Below are positions 8,669 through 16,318 of a stretch of 44,440 nt of DNA, piece by piece. The stretch is from an uncultured Clostridia bacterium. GTDB lineage: Bacteria; Bacillota; Clostridia; Oscillospirales; Oscillospiraceae. How positions within the stretch are numbered: position 1 is the stretch's first letter; every line of letters begins with the position of its first letter. The notes under the pieces are model-generated. The model was given only the letters and a program-made list of their open reading frames with translations. It did not search any database and was not told where the DNA came from. A program made the translations under genes and the position numbers. The stretch spans positions 1-44,440 of the forward strand of contig CAMSIF010000007.1 of assembly GCA_947058885.1 (NCBI GenBank), read 5' to 3'.

Positions 8669-9715
8669 TTACTTTTCCAGTCCGATAAATTCTGCCTTCC
8701 ACCGGCCGTCCTCCCGGGACAGTTTCATGGTAAGGTAACTATACATCTCTTCTGCGCTGAGCCGGTGCTTCACCGACACCACGGCGGAAGTATACCCCGT
8801 TTCAACGTCTATACTGTAATCGAAACCGCCTACGCTCGCTATGCCGCCCACATCTTCGCCGTAAGCCTCCACCCAGGCATCCGGGGCCAGCAGGTCCGCC
8901 ACAGGCTCCATATCGTTAGCGAACGCGGCTTCCATCAGCCGCTGGGACGTGTCCTTCAGTTCTGCCATCCAACCGGGCAGGTCTTCGCCGCTATCAGGCG
9001 CAAAAGTGCCCGCCATGTCCATAAACCATGCCCGGTGTCCCTCTGTGGCCTCCAGAAAATAGCTGATTTCAAACACAAATACGCCGCCGCTGCCGTCCTC
9101 CGCAAACAGAATCTCCCTCTGAGCGTCGTCCCAGTCCGTACCGTTGCTGGCGTAAAGCATGTCTGGACTAATCGCTGCCGATAGACCCGCCGCGCCGTCC
9201 TCCTGAATCTCCACAGAGTCATACAGGGCCGCCGTTTGAGCCCGCAGCATTTCCATAGCCTCCGTCAGACCTGTCCCGGCTATGTGGGATATCTCCATCT
9301 TGCACTCAGGGGTATTCTCCGGCTCCAGCCGGGGCCGGATGACATAGGTCCCGTCTTGTTCATAACTATAGTAGGACTCTTTGTCAATATAGATACTGAA
9401 ACACACCTCCGGCGCCTCTGCCTCCACTTGGAATTGCAGGAAGTGGTACTCCCCCTCCGCTTCCGGGGGAATCTCCTCGTTAGAATCAGGCTCCATGGGC
9501 GGATTCTCGTCTACGGGCGGCGGGGTCACCGGGATGTCTGAGGTCACCGCCGGGCTTTTCGGCATCGCTGTCCATACAAGGAATGCTAACGCCAGCAGGG
9601 CTGCTGCTGCCCAGACCCGCTGAGTATTCCGTCGGACGCGTTTTTTCTCGCACCGCTCCAGCAGTTTTTCATCCACGCCGCCAATAGCGTCAAATAACCG
9701 TTCCTGTCTGCTCAT
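8669..9715 (-). CDS. Membrane-anchored putative anti-sigma factor
   Basis: A 348-residue protein with a basic cytoplasmic N-terminus (about residues 1-32), a single transmembrane helix (about 33-50, VWAAAALLALAFLVWTAM), a Pro/Glu-rich linker (to ~90) and an extracytoplasmic domain of some 250 residues that I do not recognise. Its ATG overlaps the stop of the ECF sigma gene by 4 nt. That coupling and topology are typical of anti-sigma factors, which hold the sigma factor inactive until an envelope signal arrives. No zinc-binding HxxxCxxC motif is seen, so it would be a non-ZAS type. The function is inferred from context, not homology. Confidence 0.7.
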   Translation of the reverse strand: MSRQERLFDAIGGVDEKLLERCEKKRVRRNTQRVWAAAALLALAFLVWTAMPKSPAVTSDIPVTPPPVDENPPMEPDSNEEIPPEAEGEYHFLQFQVEAEAPEVCFSIYIDKESYYSYEQDGTYVIRPRLEPENTPECKMEISHIAGTGLTEAMEMLRAQTAALYDSVEIQEDGAAGLSAAISPDMLYASNGTDWDDAQREILFAEDGSGGVFVFEISYFLEATEGHRAWFMDMAGTFAPDSGEDLPGWMAELKDTSQRLMEAAFANDMEPVADLLAPDAWVEAYGEDVGGIASVGGFDYSIDVETGYTSAVVSVKHRLSAEEMYSYLTMKLSREDGRWKAEFIGLEK

Positions 9716-10272
9716 AGGATGACCCCCTCCCTTTCCAAATACGCTTTCAGCTTCTTCCTTGTGCGGAACAGGCTGGTCTTCACCGTGTTCAGCTTCAAGT
9801 GGTACCGCTCTGCCACAGTCTCCAGAGGCTCAGCGTACCAGTACCGCCGTAGGAAGACGTTGCAGTCCCGCTCCGGCAGGGTGTGAAGGAACCTGTCCAC
9901 CATTTCCTCCAGCTCCCTGGCCTCCGCAGCCTCCTCCGCTCCCGGAACCGATGGTACGCACTCGCCCAGCTCCTCCAGCGCGGCGGGATACTCGCCGCCG
10001 CCGCGTTTCAGGGAGTTTTTCGCCCGCAGGGCGTCGCAGGCCAGCCTCCTGGTAATTTTGCCAAGAAACAGCCGCAGGCGTTGGGGCCGGTGGGGCGGCA
10101 TGGCGTTCCAGGCCCCCGCCCAGGTGTCGTTGACACACTCCTCCACGTCCCACCTGTCCGCCAGAAGATTTTTGGCGATGCTGCTGCAATAGCCGCCGTA
10201 TTTGGTCTGGGAAAACCGGATGGCGTCCTCGTCCCGCCTCCAATACAGCTCCACAATGGCCTCGTCCTCCAT
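9712..10272 (-). CDS. ECF-type RNA polymerase sigma factor
   Basis: A 186-residue group IV sigma factor. Region 2 spans about residues 10-75 (the core-binding and -10-recognition segment includes DVEECVNDTWAGAWNAMPPH). Region 4 spans about 125-180 (LPERDCNVFLRRYWYAEPLETVAERY then a recognition helix, LKLNTVKTSLFRTRKKL). An open frame extends 26 codons upstream, but AAAGGAGGGAG five nucleotides before the ATG at 10272 and the domain boundary favour this start. It is coupled to the membrane protein downstream, and a promoter of ECF type lies upstream, suggesting autoregulation. Confidence 0.9.
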   Translation of the reverse strand: MEDEAIVELYWRRDEDAIRFSQTKYGGYCSSIAKNLLADRWDVEECVNDTWAGAWNAMPPHRPQRLRLFLGKITRRLACDALRAKNSLKRGGGEYPAALEELGECVPSVPGAEEAAEARELEEMVDRFLHTLPERDCNVFLRRYWYAEPLETVAERYHLKLNTVKTSLFRTRKKLKAYLEREGVIL

Positions 10273-10395
10273 GCCTCTCCCTCCTTTTAGGACCTCCCGC
10301 GTCCGGCGTTCCGTGGACCGGGAGTCTTCCAGAACTTGTATGTTCTCCATAAAATAGCATCTTTCCCTTCTTTAGGTTTTGCCGGCTTGCCTTTA

Positions 10396-10423
10396 TAGTC
10401 GTAGAAAGGCGAGCCAGGTTTCC
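10396..10423 (-). promoter_or_regulatory. ECF-sigma-type promoter, probably autoregulatory
   Basis: On the minus strand, GGAAAC (10418-10423), a 16-nt spacer, then CGACTA (10396-10401). This matches the general ECF promoter plan (GAAAC-type -35, 16-17 nt, CGTC/CGAC-type -10) and sits about 125 nt upstream of the ECF gene. The region also forms an inverted repeat (GGCTcGCCTTT with AAAGGCaAGCC). Confidence 0.6.
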
Positions 10424-10431
10424 GTTAAGAA

Positions 10432-10463
10432 GAAAAAAAGGGCGGGGGCCTTGGGCTCCCGCC
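10432..10463 (-). terminator. Minus-strand terminator just upstream of the ECF promoter
   Basis: The stem GGCGGGGGCC/GGCTCCCGCC (10441-10450, 10454-10463; one G-T wobble) with a 3-nt loop is followed on the minus strand by a run of T. It would stop leftward read-through before the ECF promoter. Between it and the transporter promoter (10464-10651) I see no gene. Confidence 0.7.
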
Positions 10464-10651
10464 TTATCGTCGCTTTATGTCCGGCGCCGCCGCCGGGATA
10501 TTCAGTTGTGGGATAATGCAATATGTCTTATTCATAGAAACAGTATACTGGGATGCGGAGAAAATGACAAGTGGTTTTCTCCGGAATTTTTGCTGTAGCC
10601 CGTCCCGGACCGCCGTAAAAAAATCTTAATATATTCTTATACCAAATCCTC

Positions 10652-10680
10652 TTGCACGGCGGATATTTTTTCGATAGGAT
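10652..10680 (+). promoter_or_regulatory. Promoter of the peptide-GntR-ABC operon
   Basis: TTGCAC (10652-10657), a 17-nt spacer and TAGGAT (10675-10680). The leader is about 60 nt to the small peptide start. A GntR/YtrA operator is expected nearby but I could not define one. Confidence 0.5.
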
Positions 10681-10746
10681 AGAAAAACAGAGGCGCGGCT
10701 GTTCGTGTTTCCTTATAGAGATACTTTCACCTGGAGGTGACGCAAT

Positions 10747-10833
10747 ATGCGCCCAAACATTGTTCTGCTGCTGGCAGGCGTATTCTGCCTGTTTTTATTC
10801 ATCTATACCACCGCGCTGTTTTTACGCCGGTGA
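10747..10833 (+). CDS. 28-residue membrane peptide
   Basis: A short open frame, MRPNIVLLLAGVFCLFLF followed by IYTTALFLRR. It is preceded by a strong ribosome binding site (GGAGGTGA, 7-8 nt before the ATG) and ends 14 nt before the GntR gene, whose own binding site follows the stop. It has one hydrophobic helix with Arg at both ends, so it should be a single-pass membrane peptide. As first gene of the transporter operon it may be an ABC subunit, a leader peptide, or unrelated. No homologue is known to me. Confidence 0.6.
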   Translation: MRPNIVLLLAGVFCLFLFIYTTALFLRR

Positions 10834-10847
10834 TAGGAGGGGATACT

Positions 10848-11213
10848 ATGTTAGCGTTAAATTATAGGGACTCCCAGCCTCTTTACAGCCAAATAAGAGA
10901 CGGACTGCGCCGCCTTATCGTCTCTGGGGCTCTGGAGCCTGGGGAGAAGCTTCCGTCAGTCCGGGCCATGGCGGCAGATTTGGCCATCAACCCCAACACC
11001 ATCCAGCGGGCCTATTCCGAGCTGGAAAACGAGGGCCTTATTCACTCTGTGCCTGGCGAGGGCAGCTATGCGGGCGGCGGGACCTTCGACGCGGAGGACC
11101 CGCGCAGGGAGACGCTCCTCGGGCAGCTGCGGGAACTCATTGGCGAGCTGCGGTACCTGGATGTCAGCGATGAGGAGCTTATGGCGGTCCTCAGAGAAGG
11201 AGGAGCCAGATGA
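10848..11213 (+). CDS. GntR-family regulator, YtrA subfamily
   Basis: A 121-residue protein with a winged helix (about residues 10-75: PLYSQIRDGLRRLIVSGALE, GEKLPSVRAMAADLAINPNT, then YSELENEGLI) and only a short helical tail. This is the layout of YtrA-type GntR repressors that control adjacent ABC exporters. ATAGGAGGGG before the ATG at 10848 fixes the start; the frame upstream is not used. It overlaps the ATPase gene by 4 nt (ATGA). It probably represses its own operon. Confidence 0.93.
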   Translation: MLALNYRDSQPLYSQIRDGLRRLIVSGALEPGEKLPSVRAMAADLAINPNTIQRAYSELENEGLIHSVPGEGSYAGGGTFDAEDPRRETLLGQLRELIGELRYLDVSDEELMAVLREGGAR

Positions 11214-12109
11214 TTGAAGTAAAAAACGTCACAAAAACCTTCGACGGCTTTGCCGCCCTCAGCGGCGCGAATATCACCGTACCCAGCGGCGGCGTCTACG
11301 GTTTGGTGGGGCCTAACGGCGCGGGCAAATCCACCATTATCCGCCATCTCACCGGCATCTACCGGCCAGACAGCGGGGAGGTTCTGGTGGACGGAGCCCC
11401 CGTCTACGAAAACCCGGAGAAAAAGGCTCTTATAGCCGCGATTCCCGACGACTGGTACTATTTCCAGTCCGCCACAGTCCGGGACATGATGCGTTTCTAC
11501 AAGGGCTTTTACCCCTCCTTCGATCTGGGGCGGTACGAGAAGTTTAAGGAGGTTTTTACCATTCCGGAAAAGGCCGTCATCCGGCGGCTGAGCAAGGGAA
11601 TGCAAAAGCAGGCCGCCTTCTGGCTGACCATGTGCTGCCGGCCCCGGTACCTCATCCTGGACGAACCCGTGGACGGCCTGGACCCGGTGATGCGCCGGCA
11701 GGTATGGAGCCTCATGCTGTCCGATGTGAGCGAGCATGGCACCACTGTTCTGGTCAGCTCCCACAACCTGCGGGAACTGGAGGACGTGTGCGACCATGTG
11801 GGGATCATGAACCGGGGCAGTGTGCTGCTGGAGCGGAGCCTCAGCGATTTGCAGGAGAATATCGTCAAGCTCCAGGCGGTCTGGAAGCCCGGGGAGGCCC
11901 CCGTGCTGCCCAAGGAGCTGGAGGTGCTTCATACCTCCCATGTGGGCAGAGTGTATACCTATATTGTCCGGGGAAGGGCCGGAGATATCACTTCCCGGCT
12001 GGAACGTCATGAACCCTTGATGCTGGAAGCCCTGCCCTTAAGCCTGGAGGAGATTTTTATCTATGAACTGGGAGGTGAGCAGTATGCCGTCAAAGAAATC
12101 ATTCTTTAA
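11210..12109 (+). CDS. ABC transporter ATP-binding protein
   Basis: A 299-residue ATPase: Walker A GPNGAGKST, signature RLSKGMQKQ, Walker B YLILDEPVDGLD, H-loop LVSSHNL, followed by a ~70-residue C-terminal extension typical of the YtrB/CcmA-like group. It pairs with the large permease encoded next. Its start overlaps the GntR stop, and its 3' end overlaps the permease start by 26 nt, so expression is tightly coupled. The substrate is unknown; such operons in Firmicutes often answer cell-wall antibiotics. Confidence 0.93.
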   Translation: MIEVKNVTKTFDGFAALSGANITVPSGGVYGLVGPNGAGKSTIIRHLTGIYRPDSGEVLVDGAPVYENPEKKALIAAIPDDWYYFQSATVRDMMRFYKGFYPSFDLGRYEKFKEVFTIPEKAVIRRLSKGMQKQAAFWLTMCCRPRYLILDEPVDGLDPVMRRQVWSLMLSDVSEHGTTVLVSSHNLRELEDVCDHVGIMNRGSVLLERSLSDLQENIVKLQAVWKPGEAPVLPKELEVLHTSHVGRVYTYIVRGRAGDITSRLERHEPLMLEALPLSLEEIFIYELGGEQYAVKEIIL

Positions 12110-13871
12110 CCGGACGCTGTTCCGAAAGAATCTGAGCCGGTTCTGGCCTCTGTGGGGCGGGGCGTCTCTGATGGGCAGCCTGCTGCCGCTGTATATGCTG
12201 CTGGCTCTGCTCAGCGGCTCGGCCCGTCACATAGACGCCGCGGAATTTTCCTACGTCCTCTATATGGCGGCGGCGATGGCGGGACCCAGCTTCTGCGCTG
12301 TCTATGCCATCGCCTGCGCTACGCTGGTATGGAGCTATCTATACAATTCCCGGGCCGTGGGGCTGATGCACACCCTGCCGGTGGACCGGACCTGCCTGTT
12401 CGTCACCAACACCCTCTCCGGATTGGCGATGATGCTCATTCCCTTTGTTGTGGTGGGGAGCTTTGTGTGCCTTACCGCCCTTTTCTGGGGGTTCTTTGAC
12501 CTGGTGGCGGCGGTGAACACGGCGTTGATGATATTACTACTGACAACGGCATTCTTCGGCCTGGCCACCTTCTGCGCCATGCTCACCGGCAACGCCTTCG
12601 CCCTGCCGGTGCTCTACGGGCTGGCGAACTTCCTTGCGCCTCTTCTGGAGCAGCTGTCCGCCAGTCTGGCGTCGGCGTTCCTGACCGGCAGTCCCGGCGG
12701 GCAGGGAGTCTTCAATTTCCTTTCCCCGCTGATTCAGATTTACCAGAGCATTTCTGTCCAAAGGATTCACGATAGCGCCGGGGAGGTGGAGGCCTACTAC
12801 TTAGAGGGCTTTGGCACGCTGGCGGCCTACGGCCTGGCGGGAGCGGTGCTGTTGGCGCTGGCTTGGCTGCTTTACCGCCGCCGTGCCAGCGAGCGGGCCG
12901 GGGATATCGCCGCCTTCCGCGCGCTGCGGCCCATTTTCCGCTACGGGTTGGCCCTGCTCAGTACGCTGACCGTGGGACGGATGGTTTATGAACTGCTGTG
13001 GGGCACGTTGTTCCAGCCGGGGCTGTACGCCCAATTCGTGCCCATGGCGGTGTGCATGGCCCTGGCCGGAGTGCTGGGGTACTATGTGGCCTCCATGCTG
13101 CTGGAGAAGACCCTGCGGGTATTCCGGGGCAGTATACGGGGCGTGGCCTTGACGTGCGCCGGAGTGGTGGCTCTGTGCGCCTTGATACGCTTGGACATCC
13201 TGGGCGTGGAGCGGCGGGTTCCTAAGCTGGAGGATGTGGAGTGGGTACAGCTGAGCAACAGCGGCAGAGTCCTTAACTACGATGTGGAAACGCAGCCGGA
13301 ACTGGCGGCGCGGCTGGTGGAGGTCCACCAGGCCATTGTGGACGACCGGAATTACCTGCACCAGTCCGACTACGGCATGGAAAATTACCGCTACTTTACT
13401 ATCACCTATAAGATGAAAAACGGCTCTGTCTTCACCCGGCGCTACTGTCTGAAGTTCGAGGAGGACCGGGTCACGGACCCGGAGACCTTCGACGGCAAGC
13501 TGGCCGCCCTCTACAAGGACCCGGAAATCATCGCCAGTCAGATAGCCATCCCCGAGGACGCGGTTCTCCTTGATATCATGGTCTATAACAACAGCTACGG
13601 CGCGGAGAGTCTGGACCCAAGCGACCGCCAGCGGGTCTACGAGGCTCTGCTTCAGGACGCCCAGGAGGGCAACGTGCCGGGCGAGGACGTGATGCGGTGG
13701 GATACGCCCTCCTACGAGTGCTTTGTGCATGTGGAGTACCGCCGCCTGGACCAGCGGGGCAATTTTGAGTACGGATACAACACAGCTTATCTCTACCCCA
13801 CCATGGAGCACACCATCGCTGTGCTGGTGGATTTGGAACTGCTTACGCAGGCAGAGCTGGAGCAGTGGTAG
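12084..13871 (+). CDS. ABC-2-type permease with large C-terminal domain
   Basis: A 595-residue membrane protein. Residues ~20-370 contain about eight hydrophobic helices (for example SFCAVYAIACATLVWSYL and LIPFVVVGSFVCLTALFWGF). From ~375 to the end is a soluble, acidic domain of about 220 residues with no family I can name, perhaps outside the membrane. GGGAGGTGA just before the ATG at 12084 sets the start, inside the ATPase gene. It supplies the membrane half of the exporter. The size and added domain distinguish it from minimal ~250-residue ABC-2 permeases. Confidence 0.85.
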   Translation: MPSKKSFFNRTLFRKNLSRFWPLWGGASLMGSLLPLYMLLALLSGSARHIDAAEFSYVLYMAAAMAGPSFCAVYAIACATLVWSYLYNSRAVGLMHTLPVDRTCLFVTNTLSGLAMMLIPFVVVGSFVCLTALFWGFFDLVAAVNTALMILLLTTAFFGLATFCAMLTGNAFALPVLYGLANFLAPLLEQLSASLASAFLTGSPGGQGVFNFLSPLIQIYQSISVQRIHDSAGEVEAYYLEGFGTLAAYGLAGAVLLALAWLLYRRRASERAGDIAAFRALRPIFRYGLALLSTLTVGRMVYELLWGTLFQPGLYAQFVPMAVCMALAGVLGYYVASMLLEKTLRVFRGSIRGVALTCAGVVALCALIRLDILGVERRVPKLEDVEWVQLSNSGRVLNYDVETQPELAARLVEVHQAIVDDRNYLHQSDYGMENYRYFTITYKMKNGSVFTRRYCLKFEEDRVTDPETFDGKLAALYKDPEIIASQIAIPEDAVLLDIMVYNNSYGAESLDPSDRQRVYEALLQDAQEGNVPGEDVMRWDTPSYECFVHVEYRRLDQRGNFEYGYNTAYLYPTMEHTIAVLVDLELLTQAELEQW

Positions 13872-13929
13872 GAAGGATATTTGTCCCCGGAGACAGGAGA
13901 AATTATCACGCCATAACGGAAATTACCTG

Positions 13930-13958
13930 TTGCCGAACCTCCAGGGCTGTGGTATAGT
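13930..13958 (+). promoter_or_regulatory. Promoter of the structured RNA
   Basis: TTGCCG (13930-13935), a 17-nt spacer ending in TGG (extended -10) and TATAGT (13953-13958). The start site is predicted near 13965. Confidence 0.75.
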
Positions 13959-13964
13959 GTACTC

Positions 13965-14167
13965 AGCAGACCGCTCCCGCGTTGAGGGGCGGACTGAAGC
14001 GGGAGGGTTCCGCTGGCTTACTAGCCGGAGCCGGACGGGCCGCTCCCCAGTTAAGGGGCAGCCCCGCTGCCTGTGGCAGCGGGGTGAAAGCTCTCCAAGA
14101 AACAATCTCTCTAAGAGGGAACGCGTTTGATAAGAAAAGCCCGTCCGCAGCGCGGACGGGCTTTTTT
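13965..14167 (+). ncRNA. Free-standing structured RNA of about 200 nt, family unassigned
   Basis: It has its own promoter and a strong terminator and no credible coding frame. Hairpins read directly: 13971-13992 (CCGCTCC/GGGGCGG), 14006-14032 (GGTTCC/GGAGCC with an inner GGCT/AGCC), 14042-14062 (CCCC/GGGG core) and 14062-14084 (a perfect 10-bp stem with a TGT loop). The first hairpin's loop contains CGCGTT (13978-13983), complementary to AACGCG at 14120-14125, a possible pseudoknot. An alternative stem pairs CTCCCGC (13974-13980) with GCGGGAG (13999-14005). The next gene has its own promoter, so it is not simply a riboswitch leader. Size and layout would suit 6S RNA, but I cannot match conserved 6S sequence. 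SRP RNA, RNase P and tmRNA signatures are absent. Confidence 0.65.
14135..14167 (+). terminator. Terminator of the structured RNA
   Basis: GCCCGTCCGC/GCGGACGGGC, a perfect 10-bp stem with a 3-nt loop, followed by six T and preceded by AAAA. Confidence 0.92.
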
Positions 14168-14234
14168 GCGTAGTCTGGCGGGGACTGGGCAGACTAAAGG
14201 GGAGCTCTTTGTAAATCCCGCCGGAGTTACCCCC

Positions 14235-14263
14235 TTGTCCTGCACGGGAATTTGTAGTATACT
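14235..14263 (+). promoter_or_regulatory. Promoter of the ATP-grasp/PHP operon
   Basis: TTGTCC (14235-14240), 17-nt spacer, TATACT (14258-14263). Confidence 0.75.
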
Positions 14264-14310
14264 ACCTATTACACACTCTTGAAAATATCCGCCGCAAGGA
14301 GGCCCGCCTC

Positions 14311-15501
14311 ATGACTGCTATCGTCACCGACGTCCACTACCGTATGTCCTTGGCTCTCGTCCGCACTTTGGGCGAGGCCGGGGTGGAGGTGATTACCTGT
14401 GAAAGGGATGGATGCCGCGGCAGTCCTGCCGCGCCGCCTCTGGGGGCTCTCTCCCGCCGCGCCGCCCGGCATGTCTGGCTGTCGGAGGAGGGCTATTTGG
14501 ACGCTCTGCTGGAGCTGTGCCGGGAGATTGGCCAGGGGAAGGGATGCCGTCCGGCTCTTCTGCCGGTGGGCGCGGGGACGCTGGGGCTTCTGGCGGCGGA
14601 CCGGGAACGTTTTGACGGGGCCGGCGGCCTGTGCATCCCTACCGCCGGACAGCTGGACGTGATGAACAGCAAGGAGCAGATTTCTCTTTTGGCGGCAAAA
14701 TTGGGGATTCCTGTACCGGAGAGCTTTGTCCGGCGGGAGGGGGAAGATTTGACTGCCTTTTCCAGACGGCTGCCGCTGCCCTGCGTCATAAAACCTGTAT
14801 GCGGGGAGAAGCTTGGGCTTACCGCCCGGGACCGCTATGCCGTGGTGAAATCGCCGGAGGACGCGGAGCGGCAGTACGGGAGGTTCCTCGCGCTGGCCGG
14901 AGAGCCGCCGGTGGTACAGGCCTATCTGTCTGGCGGCGGTCTGGGGTGTTCGGTACTGGCGTTGGAGGGGAAAGTTCTGGCGTCCATCTGCCACCGGCGG
15001 GTACGGGAGTATCCGGTTACCGGCGGACCGTCCTCCTGCTGCGTCCAGGAGGACAGGGAGGATTTACGGACCTACGCGGCGCGGCTGACGGCGGAAACCG
15101 GGTATACGGGGCTGGCTATGTTTGAGTTCAAAGAGGACCAGAATGGCGAGGCGCGGCTGCTGGAGGTCAATCCCCGGGTCTGGGGGACCTTTCCGCTGAC
15201 CCGGGCGGCGGGCAGCGAGCTGCCGCTGCTGTGGTATGTCCTGGCTTGGAATGCCGGCAACCCGGACCGGCCTCTGCCCTATCCCGCGCCGGTACCGGCC
15301 TGCGGCAGGCGGATGATTTTTGCCGCCTCGGACCTGACTGCCGCCTTGGGCTACGCCAGGAGGGGAGAGCCGGGAATGATGCTGCGGGCGTTGGGGGATT
15401 TCCTGAATCCGGCGGTAGCGGACGGCGTGTTTGAATGGGGAGATATCCGGCCGGGATTGGCCTATTTCCGGTCCCTATTGGCAAAGGAGCGGCATAAATG
15501 A
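14311..15501 (+). CDS. ATP-grasp family carboxylate-amine ligase
   Basis: A 396-residue protein of the ATP-grasp superfamily, which joins a carboxylate to an amine, thiol or related group through an acyl-phosphate. An N-terminal Rossmann-like domain (TAIVTDVHYRMSLALVRTLGEAG) precedes the ATP-grasp fold: PCVIKPVCGEKLG gives the ATP-binding lysine, VVQAYLSGGGLGCSVLAL the second strand, and MFEFKEDQNGEARLLEVNPRVWG the metal-binding E-N pair. It is similar in plan to the poorly characterised predicted carboligases found in cell-envelope clusters. AAGGAGG precedes the ATG. It is coupled by a 4-nt overlap to a PHP phosphoesterase. The substrate is unknown. Confidence 0.85.
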   Translation: MTAIVTDVHYRMSLALVRTLGEAGVEVITCERDGCRGSPAAPPLGALSRRAARHVWLSEEGYLDALLELCREIGQGKGCRPALLPVGAGTLGLLAADRERFDGAGGLCIPTAGQLDVMNSKEQISLLAAKLGIPVPESFVRREGEDLTAFSRRLPLPCVIKPVCGEKLGLTARDRYAVVKSPEDAERQYGRFLALAGEPPVVQAYLSGGGLGCSVLALEGKVLASICHRRVREYPVTGGPSSCCVQEDREDLRTYAARLTAETGYTGLAMFEFKEDQNGEARLLEVNPRVWGTFPLTRAAGSELPLLWYVLAWNAGNPDRPLPYPAPVPACGRRMIFAASDLTAALGYARRGEPGMMLRALGDFLNPAVADGVFEWGDIRPGLAYFRSLLAKERHK

Positions 15502-16232
15502 GCATATTTCGCGTGGATTTGCATGTGCATACCAGCGCGTCGCCGGACGGAAGGCCGTCCCTGGAGGAAATCGCCCGGGCGGCACGGCGGGCGGGTCTGG
15601 ATGCGGTCGCTATCACGGACCATGACCTCTGCACGCCTGTGCCGGAGACTTTGGAGGGCGTGCTGTTGATTCCGGGGTGCGAGGTCTCCACCAGGGTTGG
15701 CCACATTACGGGGCTTTTTCTGGATAGGCCGCTGCCTCTGGAGGAGATGGGGCGTCTGCCGGAACCGGAGGCGGCGGTAGAGGCGATCCGGGAGGCGGGG
15801 GGGCTGGCGGTGCTGGCTCACCCCTATCAGAGGCCGGGGGCGGAACCGGAAAAATTCAACTTTTCTTTGGACGGGGTGGAGGCGGTAAATGCCCGGGCCG
15901 CGTTCAAGGTACCGGAGGCCAATCATCTTGCCGCCAGATTGGCGGATGGCCGGGGGATTGCCTGTGTGGGCGGAAGCGACGCCCATGACGCCGCTGAGGT
16001 GGGCAACGCGTTTACGGAGTTGACGGCGGATACGCTGACGCTGTCCGCTTTGCGGGAGGCGTTGGCGGCGGGCAGGAGCACGGCGGTGCTGTGCCGGAAT
16101 ACGTCCCGCCTGCGTAAAGGGCTGTCCCAGTGGACCAAGGCCCGGAGACGGGGCGGTTTGGGGCGGTTGGGAAAGGCGGCGGCGTATGTGGTATACTGCG
16201 CCGGGCTGGATGTTCTGCACAGGTTTCGATAG
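15498..16232 (+). CDS. PHP-domain metal-dependent phosphoesterase
   Basis: A 244-residue PHP-family protein. The metal-site motifs occur in order: DLHVHTSASPDG (residues ~6-17), AITDHD (~37), IPGCEVST (~55), VLAHPYQRPG (~105) and GGSDAHD (~158). Such enzymes, like TrpH/YciV types, hydrolyse nucleotide or other phosphate esters in the cytoplasm. The last ~50 residues are basic. Its ATG overlaps the stop of the ATP-grasp gene (ATGA), so the two are translated together and probably act in one pathway. The substrate is not indicated. Confidence 0.9.
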   Translation: MSIFRVDLHVHTSASPDGRPSLEEIARAARRAGLDAVAITDHDLCTPVPETLEGVLLIPGCEVSTRVGHITGLFLDRPLPLEEMGRLPEPEAAVEAIREAGGLAVLAHPYQRPGAEPEKFNFSLDGVEAVNARAAFKVPEANHLAARLADGRGIACVGGSDAHDAAEVGNAFTELTADTLTLSALREALAAGRSTAVLCRNTSRLRKGLSQWTKARRRGGLGRLGKAAAYVVYCAGLDVLHRFR

Positions 16233-16241
16233 AACACGATT

Positions 16242-16280
16242 AAAGTTCTTTTTGATACTTTTTCTTTCAAGAAAAAGTAT
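16242..16280. repeat. 39-bp palindromic repeat, copy 1
   Basis: A 13-nt flank (AAAGTTCTTTTTG) is followed by a perfect 12-bp-armed palindrome (ATACTTTTTCTT, centre TC, AAGAAAAAGTAT; 16255-16280). The second copy at 18849-18887 has the flank on the other side. As RNA it forms a strong A/U hairpin. Confidence 0.85.
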
Positions 16281-16318
16281 GTATGCCCTACGATTTTTCG
16301 TTACTAGGAGGTCGTCCC

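Noticed and set aside
13965-14167. Calling the RNA a riboswitch or a firm 6S RNA
   Set aside because: The downstream gene has its own promoter past the terminator, and I cannot see conserved cores of SAM, THF, ZTP, cobalamin, lysine or c-di-GMP riboswitches, nor a clear single-rod 6S fold.
13723-14173. Short plus-strand frames across the structured RNA region
   Set aside because: They cross the promoter, hairpins and terminator, lack ribosome binding sites and have Arg/Gly-rich out-of-frame composition.
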